From assembly GCF_000014805.1 (NCBI RefSeq), contig NC_008570.1:1307001-1371000 (forward strand): a stretch of 64,000 nt of DNA, given 5' to 3'. Shown here in pieces: positions 25,091 to 35,169 of this stretch. A model generated the notes under the pieces. That model was not told where the DNA came from and searched no databases. It worked only from the letters and a program-made list of their open reading frames with translations. Within the stretch, counting starts at the first letter, position 1. Each line of letters opens with the position of its first letter. Origin of the DNA: Aeromonas hydrophila subsp. hydrophila ATCC 7966. GTDB taxonomy: Bacteria > Pseudomonadota > Gammaproteobacteria > Enterobacterales > Aeromonadaceae. The translations under genes were made by a program, and so were the position numbers.

Positions 25091-25342
25091 ATGAAACATA
25101 TTTTGCTTGGCGGGCTGATTGCCCTGCTGCTGACCGGTTGCGGCAAGCTCAACCGTGAAAACTACGACAAGCTCAAGATGGGGATCAGCTACGCCGAGGC
25201 GAGCAGCATCCTCGGCAAGGCCGAGCGTTGTGACGATGCACTGGGGACTACCAGCTGCATCTGGGGTGACGAGGGCAAGAACATCAAGATCCGTTTCATC
25301 GCCGACAAGGCGACCTTCTTCAGCTCGGAAGGAATCAACTGA
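25091..25342 (+). CDS. Small lipoprotein, DUF3862/BamE-like fold
   Basis: An 83-residue lipoprotein: signal MKHILLGGLIALLLTGC with lipobox Cys17. The short mature domain starts NYDKLKMGISYAEASSILG, the helix-turn opening of SmpA/OmlA and DUF3862 domains (KI/KMGMSYxEVxxILG), then has two Cys (about 38 and 46 of the mature part) and a beta-rich end. The function of this lipoprotein class is unknown. GAGAACCAG precedes the ATG 25091; the longer frame from 25046 would place the lipobox too deep. Confidence 0.8.
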   Translation: MKHILLGGLIALLLTGCGKLNRENYDKLKMGISYAEASSILGKAERCDDALGTTSCIWGDEGKNIKIRFIADKATFFSSEGIN

Positions 25343-25368
25343 GGCCGCAACAGCCCCGTTGCCCATAC

Positions 25369-25395
25369 AAAAAAGCGCCTGACCGGCGCTTTTTT
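25369..25395. terminator. Bidirectional terminator between the DUF3862 lipoprotein gene and yicG
   Basis: AAAAAAGCGCC-TGACC-GGCGCTTTTTT lies between two convergent genes, with T-runs on both strands. Confidence 0.9.
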
Positions 25396-25436
25396 GTTGG
25401 CTGCAATCCGTACCGGCTTGCCAGAAGCTGGCGCGC

Positions 25437-26051
25437 TCAGTGCGTGGCGTACTGGTAGTGGAAGGTAGGCAGCCCCCATTTGAAGCGCACTGCCAGGAGG
25501 CGCAGCACGAAACCGATGCCGATGGCGCCGAAGGCGGCCCAGTCGTTGGGCAGGCCCTGATCGAGCGCCAGGCAGTAGATGGCGGCCGTCACCAGCGAGA
25601 TGGCGGCATAGAGCTCGCGGCGAAACACCAGCGGAATGCGCTGGCAGAGCAGGTCTCTGAGCACGCCGCCGAAGGCCCCTGTCACCACCGCCATGATGCA
25701 GGCGATCCCGGCACCGTGGCCCATCTCCAGCGCCCTTGCCGCGCCGAAGATGGAAAAGACCACCAGCCCCAGGGCATCGAGCGCCATGAACAGCTTGCCG
25801 AGGTAGCGCATCAGCGGCGCCGAGATGACGCCGGCCATGGCCGCGCCGGCGACCAGCAGCACATACTCCGGGTGTTCGACCCAGAGCAGGGGGTAATGGC
25901 CCAGCAGCACGTCGCGAATGGTGCCGCCCCCGATGGCGGTCGCCGATGCGATGATCACCACGCCAAACAGATCCATCCGTCGCCGGCCCGCGGCCAGCGC
26001 GCCTGTCATCCCTTCGGCCACCAGGCCCAGCAAGAAGAGTGCATGTAACAT
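25437..26051 (-). CDS. yicG: UPF0126/TRIC-type membrane protein YicG
   Basis: A 204-residue integral membrane protein with about seven helices in two repeats. Each repeat has the family signature: GTIRDVLLGHYPLLWVEHPEYVL in the first half and GVLRDLLCQRIPLVFRRELYA in the second. Bacterial relatives form trimeric potassium-permeable channels (TRIC fold), and some have been proposed as glycine transporters. A GGGAT sequence precedes the ATG. It is monocistronic and converges on the small lipoprotein gene. Confidence 0.87.
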   Translation of the reverse strand: MLHALFLLGLVAEGMTGALAAGRRRMDLFGVVIIASATAIGGGTIRDVLLGHYPLLWVEHPEYVLLVAGAAMAGVISAPLMRYLGKLFMALDALGLVVFSIFGAARALEMGHGAGIACIMAVVTGAFGGVLRDLLCQRIPLVFRRELYAAISLVTAAIYCLALDQGLPNDWAAFGAIGIGFVLRLLAVRFKWGLPTFHYQYATH

Positions 26052-26123
26052 GAGATATCCCAGGGTGCGAGAAAGCCCCGCATCCTATCAAGTCGCGCTA
26101 TAGGGGACAAGCAATGAAGGCTA

Positions 26124-26144
26124 TGCATTATTTTTTATAATGCA
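26124..26144. repeat. AT-rich inverted repeat upstream of yicG
   Basis: TGCATTAT-TTTTT-ATAATGCA is a perfect 8-base dyad in the 142-base gap between yicG and cysZ (both minus strand). It may belong to the cysZ terminator region or be an operator for yicG. Confidence 0.45.
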
Positions 26145-26151
26145 AAAATGA

Positions 26152-26177
26152 AACGGGGCCCCCAAGGGAGCCCTGTT
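26152..26177 (-). terminator. Probable terminator after cysZ
   Basis: AACAGGGC and GCCCCGTT (minus strand) pair around a 10-base loop, 17 bases past the cysZ stop. The downstream sequence is T-rich (TTTCATTTTTG). Confidence 0.65.
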
Positions 26178-26193
26178 GTCACTACCAACCGGC

Positions 26194-26958
26194 TCAGCGT
26201 CTGAGCTGTTCGGCGCGGTAGTGATCGACCCACATGGCGGTGGCGCCGCAGATGGCTACCGGCATCACGAACAGGTTCACCACCGGGATGGCGGAGAAGA
26301 GGGTGACCAGGGCACCGAAGCTCAGGCACTTGCCGCGGCGCTGCTTGAGGGCGTCGCGCATGGTGATGAAGTCGATCTTGTGGTTGTCGAACGGATAGTC
26401 GACGTACTGGATCGCCATCATCCAGGCGCTGAACAGGAACCAGAGCACCGGCGCCAGGGTCTGGCCCACCACCGGAATGAGGAACAGGATCAGGCAGCCG
26501 ATGGCCTTGGGCAGGTAGTATTTGAGCTTGGTCCACTCGCGGCCGAAGGTGCGCGGCACGTCCTTGACGATGTCCAGCATGCCGGTATCGCTGACGGTCT
26601 CGCCGGTGAGGGCCTGTTCCACCTTCTCCGCCAGCAGGCCGTTGAAGGGGGCCGCTATCCAGTTGGCCACCGAGCTGAACAGGAAAGAGAAGACCACCAG
26701 GATGGTGATGAGGGCGATGGGCCAGAGCAGATAGTCCAGCCAGTCGAGCCAGCTCGGGATCTGCTGGTGCAGCCAGCCGAACAGGCCGTCCAGCTGCAGC
26801 AGCAGGGCGTAGAAGGCGCCGGCAAACAGCACGAAGTTGACCAGCAGGGGGATCAGCACGAAGGTGCGGATGCCGGGCTGACGAATGAGCGAGAAGCCGC
26901 GCAGGAAGTAGTCTGCGCCGCTGATCGAGTCTTTTACCATACGGGGTGAGTGGCTCAT
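26194..26958 (-). CDS. cysZ: Sulfate transporter CysZ
   Basis: A 254-residue inner-membrane protein for sulfate uptake into cysteine synthesis. The hydrophobic pattern and conserved stretches match Cys[25 protein letters not shown] near the start, [17 protein letters not shown] in the middle, and [20 protein letters not shown] toward the C-terminus. GGAGCTCAG precedes the ATG. As in Vibrio and E. coli it sits beside zipA-ligA, but here smc lies between, transcribed divergently. The shared 109-base gap holds both promoters. Confidence 0.93.
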   Translation of the reverse strand: MSHSPRMVKDSISGADYFLRGFSLIRQPGIRTFVLIPLLVNFVLFAGAFYALLLQLDGLFGWLHQQIPSWLDWLDYLLWPIALITILVVFSFLFSSVANWIAAPFNGLLAEKVEQALTGETVSDTGMLDIVKDVPRTFGREWTKLKYYLPKAIGCLILFLIPVVGQTLAPVLWFLFSAWMMAIQYVDYPFDNHKIDFITMRDALKQRRGKCLSFGALVTLFSAIPVVNLFVMPVAICGATAMWVDHYRAEQLRR

Positions 26959-27067
26959 CTGAGCTCCATCTGTTCATGGGAAACTGCCTGCATATTACAA
27001 ACAAGCTTTTGATTTGGTAAAGTCGCCTGCCCGCCTCCTCTTTATTTCGTTACCCACATAGGCCGCC

Positions 27068-30000
27068 ATGCGTCTGAAATTGATCAAACTCGCCGGTTTC
27101 AAGTCGTTTGTCGAGCCGACCCGCATCGAACTCAACGCCGACATGACCGCCGTGGTGGGCCCCAACGGCTGCGGCAAATCCAACGTCATCGACGCCGTGC
27201 GCTGGGTGCTGGGGGAGAGCTCCGCCCGCCATCTGCGCGGCGAAAACATGACCGACGTCATCTTCAACGGCTCCGTCAACCGCAGCGCCCACGGCCGTGC
27301 CTCGGTGGAGCTGGTGTTCGACAACCCCCACAACCGGGTGCCCGGCGAGTTCGGCCGCTTTACCGAGATCTCGGTGCGCCGCGAAGTGCTGCGCGATGGC
27401 TCCAACCACTACCAGATCAACGGCCAGAAGTGCCGCCGCAAGGACGTGACCGACCTTTTCCTCGGCACTGGCCTGGGGCCGCGCAGCTACGCCATCATCG
27501 AACAGGGCACCGTCAGCCGGCTGGTGGAGTCCCGCCCCGCCGATCTCAAGCTGTTCATGGAAGAGGCCGCCGGGGTCTCCCGCTACAAGGAGCGGCGCCG
27601 CGAGACCGAGCAGCGCATCCGCCATACCCAGGAGAACCTGGAGCGCCTCGGTGACATCCGCGGCGAGCTGGGCTCACGCCTCGAGCATCTCAAGGCCCAG
27701 GCCGAGACAGCCGAGCGCTACAAGCAGCTCAAGAACCGTTCGCGCGCCGCCCGCGCCGAGCTGATCGGCTCGGAACTGTGGGCGCTGGAGACGCGCCTCG
27801 GCGAGGCCAAGACCGAACTGGCCCAGACCGAGCAGGCGCTGGCGGCGCTCGATGCCAAGCGCACCGCCGACGAGGGGCGTCACGTCACCCTGTCGGTGGC
27901 CCGCCAGGAGGCGCAGGCCGAGCAGGCCAGCCGCCAGCAACAGATTTTTCTCGGCGGGCAGGCCATCGCCCGTCTCGAGCAGCAGCAACTGCACCAGAGC
28001 GAGCTAGGCCGCGACTGGCAGGCAAGGCGGCAAGCCCTCGGCGAGCGTATCGAGGGGCTCAAGTCCCAACTGGCCGGCCAGCTGGAACAGCTGAGCGAAA
28101 GCACGTTGCAGGGCGAGGTCGCGTCGGCACGCCTCGAGCAGTGTGAGCAGTTGCTTACCGACCAGCAGAGCGTGCGGGCGGCGGCGACCGAGCGGCTCGA
28201 GCAGGCGCGCCAGCGCCAGCAGCAGTGGCAGCAGCAGTTGGGGCAGTTACAGGGGCGGCTCAACCAGACCCGCGCCGAGGTGAACGGTCTGCAGGAGCTG
28301 CAGGCCAAGACCCGGCTGGCCCGTCTCAAGCTGGAAGATGAACAGGCCGGGCCCCTCGGCGGGGAAGGGGAGAACCTGCAACCGGCGCTCGATGCGCTGG
28401 CGGCGGAGCTCGCGCTCTCCCGCGCCCGCCATGAGGAGTCCGAAGCGGCGTGGCAGGCCGCCGTGGCCCGCCACGAAGCACTCAAGACAGAGCAGGGTCA
28501 CCAGCAGGGCTTGCTGCGCGAGCTGGAGGCTCGCCTCGCCACCCTGGATCAGATCCTGGGGGAGCAGATGGCGGGCGCCACCCTGGCGGATCGGCTGCAG
28601 GTGCCTCCCGAGTGGGCCCGGGGGCTGGACAAGGTGCTCGGTCGCTGGCTCACCGCCACCCCGGCGGATGAGTGCAATCTGACGCAGTCCGGGCTCTGGA
28701 TCGGCCCGGCCCAGCCGGCGGTTGCCGGTACCCTGGCGGCGCAGCTGGGCGGCGAGCACATTCCTTCCTTCCTCAATGCCATCTGGCTGGTGGAGAGCCG
28801 GGAAGCGGCATTGGCCCGCCAGCCGAGCCTCGCGGCCGGTGAGTCGCTGCTCACTCCTGCGGGCGACTGGTTTGGTCCCAACTGGGCGGATCTGGGGGAG
28901 GGCATGGCACTCGGTACCCTGGCGCTGCTCGGTGAACGTGAGCGGTTGCACACCGAGCAGGCCGCAGGCCGGGAGGCGCTGCGCCGGCTCGATGAGCAGT
29001 TTGCCGCCGCCAACGCGACGCGGGCCCAGCTGCACGGCGCCCATGAGCAGGCTCTGCGTACCCTGCGCGAGCAGGAGCAGCAGTGGCAGCAACTGCGCGA
29101 AGCCTGGAGCCTGCGCGAGGGGCAACGGCAGGAGCGGTTGCAGCGCCTCGGCCAGCTGGGGGAAGAGCTGACGCGACTGGCGCAAGAGCAGGCCGAGGAG
29201 GCCGAGCGGCTGGCGTCGGCCGGGGAGCGGCTTGAGCAAGGTGAGGCGGCCCTTGGCGAGCTGCAGGAGCAGGGCGAGGCGCTTGCCGAGGCGCTGCTGC
29301 TCGCCCAGGAGCAGGCGAGCGGGGCGGAGCGGGCGCTGGAAGAGGCGCGCCTGCGCCGGGAGCAGCAGCAGGCCGCCTGCCAGCGACTGCAACTGGAGCA
29401 GCAGAACCTGCGCCAGCTCATCGCCCTGCGCGAACAGGAGCTGGCCCGCCTCGGGCTGGAGCTGGCCGAGCTCAAGGAGCCGGGCGCTGCGCCGGGTCAG
29501 GATCTGTCGCCCCTGCTGGCCGAGCAGCGCAATCTTGAGGCGCAGCAGCTCGCCTGTCATCAGCGGCTTGCGGAGCTGGAGCGTCAGCTGACCGAGCTGG
29601 AGCAGGCCAGAAGCGCCGATCACAAGCAGCTGGTACAAATTCAGGAGAAGCTGGCGACCCTGCGCCTTGAGCGTGAACGCAACCTGACGCGCCGGCAGGG
29701 GCTGCACGAGCAGTTCGAAGAGCTGGGCGTGCGGCTGGTGGATCTCGATCAGGCGGTGCTGATTGCCGCTGATCGCGGCAAGCTGCGCCAGGAGATCCAG
29801 ACCCTGGAGGCACAGGTGGAGGCGCTTGGCGCCATCAACCTGGCGGCCCTCGAGGAGTATGAAGAGGCGAAAACCCGCTCAAGCTACCTGGAAAACCAGT
29901 GCCAGGATCTGGAACAGGCGCTGGAAACCTTGAGCCAAGCCATTAAAAGAATTGATAAAGAGACACAAATACGGTTCCGGGATACTTTCGATAAGGTCAA

Positions 30001-30442
30001 CGAAGATTTAAAATCCCTCTTTCCGAAAGTGTTCGGGGGGGGCAGTGCCTGGCTTGAGCTCACCTCCGATGATCTTTTGGAGGCCGGAGTGAGCATCATG
30101 GCGAGACCTCCGGGTAAGAAGAATGCTACCATTGCCCTGCTTTCCGGGGGGGAGAAGGCGTTAACCGCACTTGCGCTGGTTTTTGCCATCTTCAGACTCA
30201 ACCCAGCACCATTTTGTCTGCTGGATGAGGTGGATGCACCGCTCGATGAAGTGAACGTCGGTCGCTTCTGTTCTCTTGTCAAAGAGATGTCGAGCACAGT
30301 ACAGTTCGTTTACATCAGTCATAATAAGGTCTCCATGGAGATGGCTGAGCAGCTGGTTGGCGTCACGATGCAAGAGCCCGGGGTTTCGCGCATAGTGTCG
30401 GTCGATATCGGTGAAGCCGTCGCTTTGGCTGAGCAAAACTAG
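27068..30442 (+). CDS. smc: Chromosome segregation protein SMC
   Basis: A 1124-residue structural-maintenance-of-chromosomes ATPase. Walker A GPNGCGKSN at residues 31-39, a long coiled coil of Glu/Gln/Arg-rich heptads, a hinge-like globular part around 500-650, a second coiled coil, then the ABC signature LSGGEK (1025-1030) and Walker B CLLDEVDAPLDE soon after. It should form the SMC-ScpAB condensin that folds the chromosome. The gene leads the smc-zipA-ligA cluster. The last ~500 bases are markedly lower in GC than the rest and contain G8 (30035-30042) and G7 tracts. No strong Shine-Dalgarno is seen before the ATG. Confidence 0.93.
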   Translation: MRLKLIKLAGFKSFVEPTRIELNADMTAVVGPNGCGKSNVIDAVRWVLGESSARHLRGENMTDVIFNGSVNRSAHGRASVELVFDNPHNRVPGEFGRFTEISVRREVLRDGSNHYQINGQKCRRKDVTDLFLGTGLGPRSYAIIEQGTVSRLVESRPADLKLFMEEAAGVSRYKERRRETEQRIRHTQENLERLGDIRGELGSRLEHLKAQAETAERYKQLKNRSRAARAELIGSELWALETRLGEAKTELAQTEQALAALDAKRTADEGRHVTLSVARQEAQAEQASRQQQIFLGGQAIARLEQQQLHQSELGRDWQARRQALGERIEGLKSQLAGQLEQLSESTLQGEVASARLEQCEQLLTDQQSVRAAATERLEQARQRQQQWQQQLGQLQGRLNQTRAEVNGLQELQAKTRLARLKLEDEQAGPLGGEGENLQPALDALAAELALSRARHEESEAAWQAAVARHEALKTEQGHQQGLLRELEARLATLDQILGEQMAGATLADRLQVPPEWARGLDKVLGRWLTATPADECNLTQSGLWIGPAQPAVAGTLAAQLGGEHIPSFLNAIWLVESREAALARQPSLAAGESLLTPAGDWFGPNWADLGEGMALGTLALLGERERLHTEQAAGREALRRLDEQFAAANATRAQLHGAHEQALRTLREQEQQWQQLREAWSLREGQRQERLQRLGQLGEELTRLAQEQAEEAERLASAGERLEQGEAALGELQEQGEALAEALLLAQEQASGAERALEEARLRREQQQAACQRLQLEQQNLRQLIALREQELARLGLELAELKEPGAAPGQDLSPLLAEQRNLEAQQLACHQRLAELERQLTELEQARSADHKQLVQIQEKLATLRLERERNLTRRQGLHEQFEELGVRLVDLDQAVLIAADRGKLRQEIQTLEAQVEALGAINLAALEEYEEAKTRSSYLENQCQDLEQALETLSQAIKRIDKETQIRFRDTFDKVNEDLKSLFPKVFGGGSAWLELTSDDLLEAGVSIMARPPGKKNATIALLSGGEKALTALALVFAIFRLNPAPFCLLDEVDAPLDEVNVGRFCSLVKEMSSTVQFVYISHNKVSMEMAEQLVGVTMQEPGVSRIVSVDIGEAVALAEQN

Positions 30443-30457
30443 AAAGAGAAGCAGCTA

Positions 30458-31570
30458 ATGCAGGAATTGCGTTACATCTTGGTTGCCCTGGGCGGTATTG
30501 CCATCGCGGCATTGCTCATTCACGGGTTGTGGAGCAACAGAAAGAATCGTCAGGCACCGATCAAAGAGAAACCTCTGGGCCGGATGGAATCCAAATCACG
30601 GGATCGTGACAACGACGCCTTCGACAGCGATGGCATCGGTCAGGTGCGAGTGGTCAGCGGTGGCCGTCGTGCCGAGCCCAAACTCCACCATGATGAGCCC
30701 CGCCAGCCGGAAGTCAGCCGTCGTGCGCCTGCGCCCGCCTTCGATGATGAAGATGACGACGCCGATCTGCCGCCGCCCGTGGTACGCAAGCCTGCCGCCC
30801 GCCCCGTGCCGCCGCCCCCCGTCTATGAAGAAGACGAGGAGGAGTTCGAGGAGCCGGTTGCCGCAGCCGTCGAGGAAGTGCCTGCCGCGCCGGTGCGCAA
30901 GCCCGCCCAGGTCATTCGCCGTACCCCGGTTCACCGTTCCCGTCCCCAGCGCGAGCCGCTGCTGCAACCGCTGGACGAAGAGCCGCTGGTCGAGCCCGCC
31001 TACGCGACCGCACCCACTTTCGGTGCCCGCGAGCCGGCCCCGGTCGCCGCACCCGAATACCAGGCGCAGCCCCGTCATGCAGCCCCCGAGCCTGCCTACG
31101 AGGAGCCCGTCTATGAAGAGCCGGTACGTGCCGCGCCGGTCGAGAAGATCTGGCAGGATGTCTATGTCATCAACCTGATGGGCCGTCCGGGTCATGATCT
31201 GCAAGGGGCCACCCTGCTCTCTTCCCTGCTGGCGCTGGGCTTCAAGTTTGGCGAGATGGATATTTTCCACCGTCACGAAGATCCGAATGGCAAGGGAGAA
31301 GTGCTCTTCTCCATGATCAACATGGTCAAGCCGGGCACCTTCAATCCGTACCGGATGGAGCAGTTCGCCACCCCGGGCGTGTCGCTTTTCATGCAGCTGC
31401 CGCTGCGCAGCAACGCTGCGTTTGCCTTTGAGGACATGCTGCAGGCCGCCGATCAGCTGGCCAGCGATCTCGATGCCATGCTGACGGATATGGATCGCAG
31501 CCCGCTGAGCGACGAGACCATCGCCCGTTACCGGCATGAGCTGGCCGCCTACGAGGCCAGTCGCGACTAA
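30458..31570 (+). CDS. zipA: Cell division protein ZipA
   Basis: A 370-residue divisome protein that tethers FtsZ to the membrane. One N-terminal membrane helix (about residues 5-24) is followed by a basic stretch, then a ~200-residue Pro/Glu/Ala-rich linker with PVYEEDEEEFEEP-type repeats. The C-terminal FtsZ-binding domain (about 235-360) starts KIWQDVYVINLMGRPG and includes GLKF-like GFKFGEMDIFHRH and FSMINMVKPGTF. It is 15 bases after smc and upstream of ligA, with a terminator following. Confidence 0.93.
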   Translation: MQELRYILVALGGIAIAALLIHGLWSNRKNRQAPIKEKPLGRMESKSRDRDNDAFDSDGIGQVRVVSGGRRAEPKLHHDEPRQPEVSRRAPAPAFDDEDDDADLPPPVVRKPAARPVPPPPVYEEDEEEFEEPVAAAVEEVPAAPVRKPAQVIRRTPVHRSRPQREPLLQPLDEEPLVEPAYATAPTFGAREPAPVAAPEYQAQPRHAAPEPAYEEPVYEEPVRAAPVEKIWQDVYVINLMGRPGHDLQGATLLSSLLALGFKFGEMDIFHRHEDPNGKGEVLFSMINMVKPGTFNPYRMEQFATPGVSLFMQLPLRSNAAFAFEDMLQAADQLASDLDAMLTDMDRSPLSDETIARYRHELAAYEASRD

Positions 31571-31591
31571 TACGCCATGCGGGTCTAATGA

Positions 31592-33676
<2,085 letters not shown>

Positions 33677-33696
33677 GTCGCAGCTTCAATCAGATA

Positions 33697-33729
33697 AACA
33701 AAGAACCCGGCATGGCCGGGTTCTTTGTT
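33697..33729. terminator. Bidirectional terminator between ligA and the convergent binding-protein gene
   Basis: A perfect 15-base stem AACAAAGAACCCGGC/GCCGGGTTCTTTGTT with a 3-base loop, 20 bases past the ligA stop. Confidence 0.85.
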
Positions 33730-33749
33730 ATGGGGGCACTGATCAGTGC

Positions 33750-34727
33750 TCAATCACGCCAGAGGATCTTGTAGCGCCACTTGTCCGGCAGGGTGAGTTG
33801 CCAGCGGGCCAGTTCGCTCTTGCTGAACACATACTCGCCACGCAGGGCGGCGCGCGGTGCCAGGGTTTTGGGCTGGGCACCCGCCAGGATGGCGTTGACC
33901 AGCTCGGCCGCCTTGGCCCCCTGATCGCGGCCATCCAGCACCAGGCCACCGATGGCCTTGCCCTTGCCCACCGAAAATTCCCAGAAACAGAACAGCGGCA
34001 CCGGGCTGTGGGCGCTGGTCCACTCCAGCAACCTGTTCTCATCCACATGGCGGCCCTGTTCGTCGCTGAGGGTGTGGTAGAGGCCGATAAAGATGGCTTC
34101 ATAACCACTCTGTTTGGCATTGAGCACGGCCTCCTGCCACAGGCTGTAGTCGCCGATGAGCTGGCTGTTGACCCGGGTCTGGCCGACCCGCAGCTCGGTC
34201 TGGGTCTTGAACTCATCCTCGATGGCGGTGAGCGCCACATTGCTCGAGTCAAACAGCACCAGTGCCTTCTTGATCCCCCCCATCAGCTGGCTCATCTCGC
34301 TGATGTTGCGTTTGAGCAGGGGGCGCTCCAGCACGCCGGTGATCTTGGGGTGGCCGACCAGCCCCTTGTGGCGCGGGTTCTCGTTCATGCCGAGAAACAC
34401 CACCGGGGTGCCGAGGGAGGCGATGTCGCTGGCCAGGTAGTTGATGGCGTTGTCATCGCCGAGCACCACCAGATCCGGTTTCACCTGGCGATAGTAGGCG
34501 AGCGCCTGCTCGGCTATCTGATCGAACTCCTCGGCGGGGCGGCGTTTGGTATCCATGTAGAAGTGGCTGATGTGGTGGTCGCCCTTGAGGTTGGCGGCCA
34601 GGCTGGCGTTGTAGCTCTGATCCCACAGGTATTCGGGGTGGTAGCTGCTGATCACCAGAATCTCGGCCGCCCACAACCGCAACGGGAGGGCACACAGCAG
34701 CAGTAGCAGCAATAGCGGGTTGGTCAT
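33750..34727 (-). CDS. ABC-type substrate-binding protein, ABC_sub_bind (PF04392) type, orphan
   Basis: A 325-residue exported protein. The N-terminus is a Leu-rich signal peptide (MTNPLLLLLLLCALPLRLWA). The body follows the two-lobe pattern of the ABC_sub_bind family: ILVISSYHPEYLWDQ at the start, KPDLVVLGDDNAINYLAS, TPVVFLGMNENP, GGIKKALVLFDSS and LFCFWEFSVGKGKAIGGLVLDGRDQG. Relatives bind amino acids or act with periplasmic sensor systems. No permease genes flank it. ATG 34727 is chosen for GGGAAG spacing and a normal signal peptide length. Confidence 0.78.
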   Translation of the reverse strand: MTNPLLLLLLLCALPLRLWAAEILVISSYHPEYLWDQSYNASLAANLKGDHHISHFYMDTKRRPAEEFDQIAEQALAYYRQVKPDLVVLGDDNAINYLASDIASLGTPVVFLGMNENPRHKGLVGHPKITGVLERPLLKRNISEMSQLMGGIKKALVLFDSSNVALTAIEDEFKTQTELRVGQTRVNSQLIGDYSLWQEAVLNAKQSGYEAIFIGLYHTLSDEQGRHVDENRLLEWTSAHSPVPLFCFWEFSVGKGKAIGGLVLDGRDQGAKAAELVNAILAGAQPKTLAPRAALRGEYVFSKSELARWQLTLPDKWRYKILWRD

Positions 34728-34967
34728 GTCGCTTCCCATCGAACAAGAGGAGTTGTCCTTCATTATGTCCATCTTGGTGCAAACCTGTCCCGGTCAATTA
34801 CTGTCGGAAGGGAAATCTTTTTCCCTCTGGCCGGTATCGGGCGCCAGCCCGCATCAGGCTTGAATTGGGTCTTGTATGGGGCCGTTTGTGACTGGTCGGG
34901 AACTGCGCCACTCGCCTCAAAACCTGTTCTGGATCAAGAAATACGGTCACGCTTTGGTGCCTAATAG
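34728..34967. other. Upstream part of the nrdD intergenic region
   Basis: This 240-base stretch precedes the NrdR boxes. It carries the promoter side of the minus-strand binding-protein gene and an inverted repeat AGGGAAA-TCTT-TTTCCCT near 34808-34826. A half-matching FNR-like sequence (CTGTT-N4-ATCAA) is at 34924-34937. No reading frame is supported. Confidence 0.4.
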
Positions 34968-35014
34968 ACACCACATATAGGGCTGCATTCGTTTTTAATC
35001 CCTATATGTTGTGT
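34968..35014 (+). promoter_or_regulatory. Tandem NrdR boxes upstream of nrdD
   Basis: Two 16-base sequences resemble the NrdR consensus ACACTATATATAGTGT: ACACCACATATAGGGC (34968-34983) and TCCCTATATGTTGTGT (34999-35014), each matching 12 of 16. Their starts are 31 bases apart, i.e. three helical turns, the spacing known for NrdR-box pairs. NrdR represses ribonucleotide reductase operons when dATP is high. A possible -10 (TATTAA, 35015-35020) abuts the second box. Confidence 0.75.
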
Positions 35015-35037
35015 TATTAAGCTGTGTACAAGCTGTT

Positions 35038-35155
35038 CCCTTCTCATCGTCAGCCCTGGCTTGTCAAGCCTCGGCTGAATTTATTTGCGCCGAGGACGAG
35101 GCGTGGAGAAGGGGGCCAAACAAGGGTAAGCCGAGGGCGAGAGCCTGGCCTTTTT
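35038..35155 (+). promoter_or_regulatory. Structured nrdD 5' leader, candidate riboswitch/attenuator
   Basis: The leader can fold a long stem CCCTTCTC (35038-35045) with GAGAAGGG (35106-35113). Inside it CCTCGGC (35069-35075) pairs with GCCGAGG (35089-35095). Downstream, CC-GA-GGGC-GAGA-GCCTGG (35131-35148) makes a GNRA-capped hairpin followed by CCTTTTT: a terminator-like element 15 bases before the start codon. A second GCCGAGG (35130-35136) lies in that hairpin and is an equal partner for CCTCGGC, so terminator and antiterminator are mutually exclusive. Function is inferred from folding by eye. Confidence 0.5.
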
Positions 35156-35169
35156 AACGGGGAAAATCC

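Noticed and set aside
34924..34937. FNR-like site CTGTT-N4-ATCAA upstream of nrdD
   Set aside because: Only one half matches well (the other has 3 of 5). Anaerobic control is plausible but this site is too weak to call.
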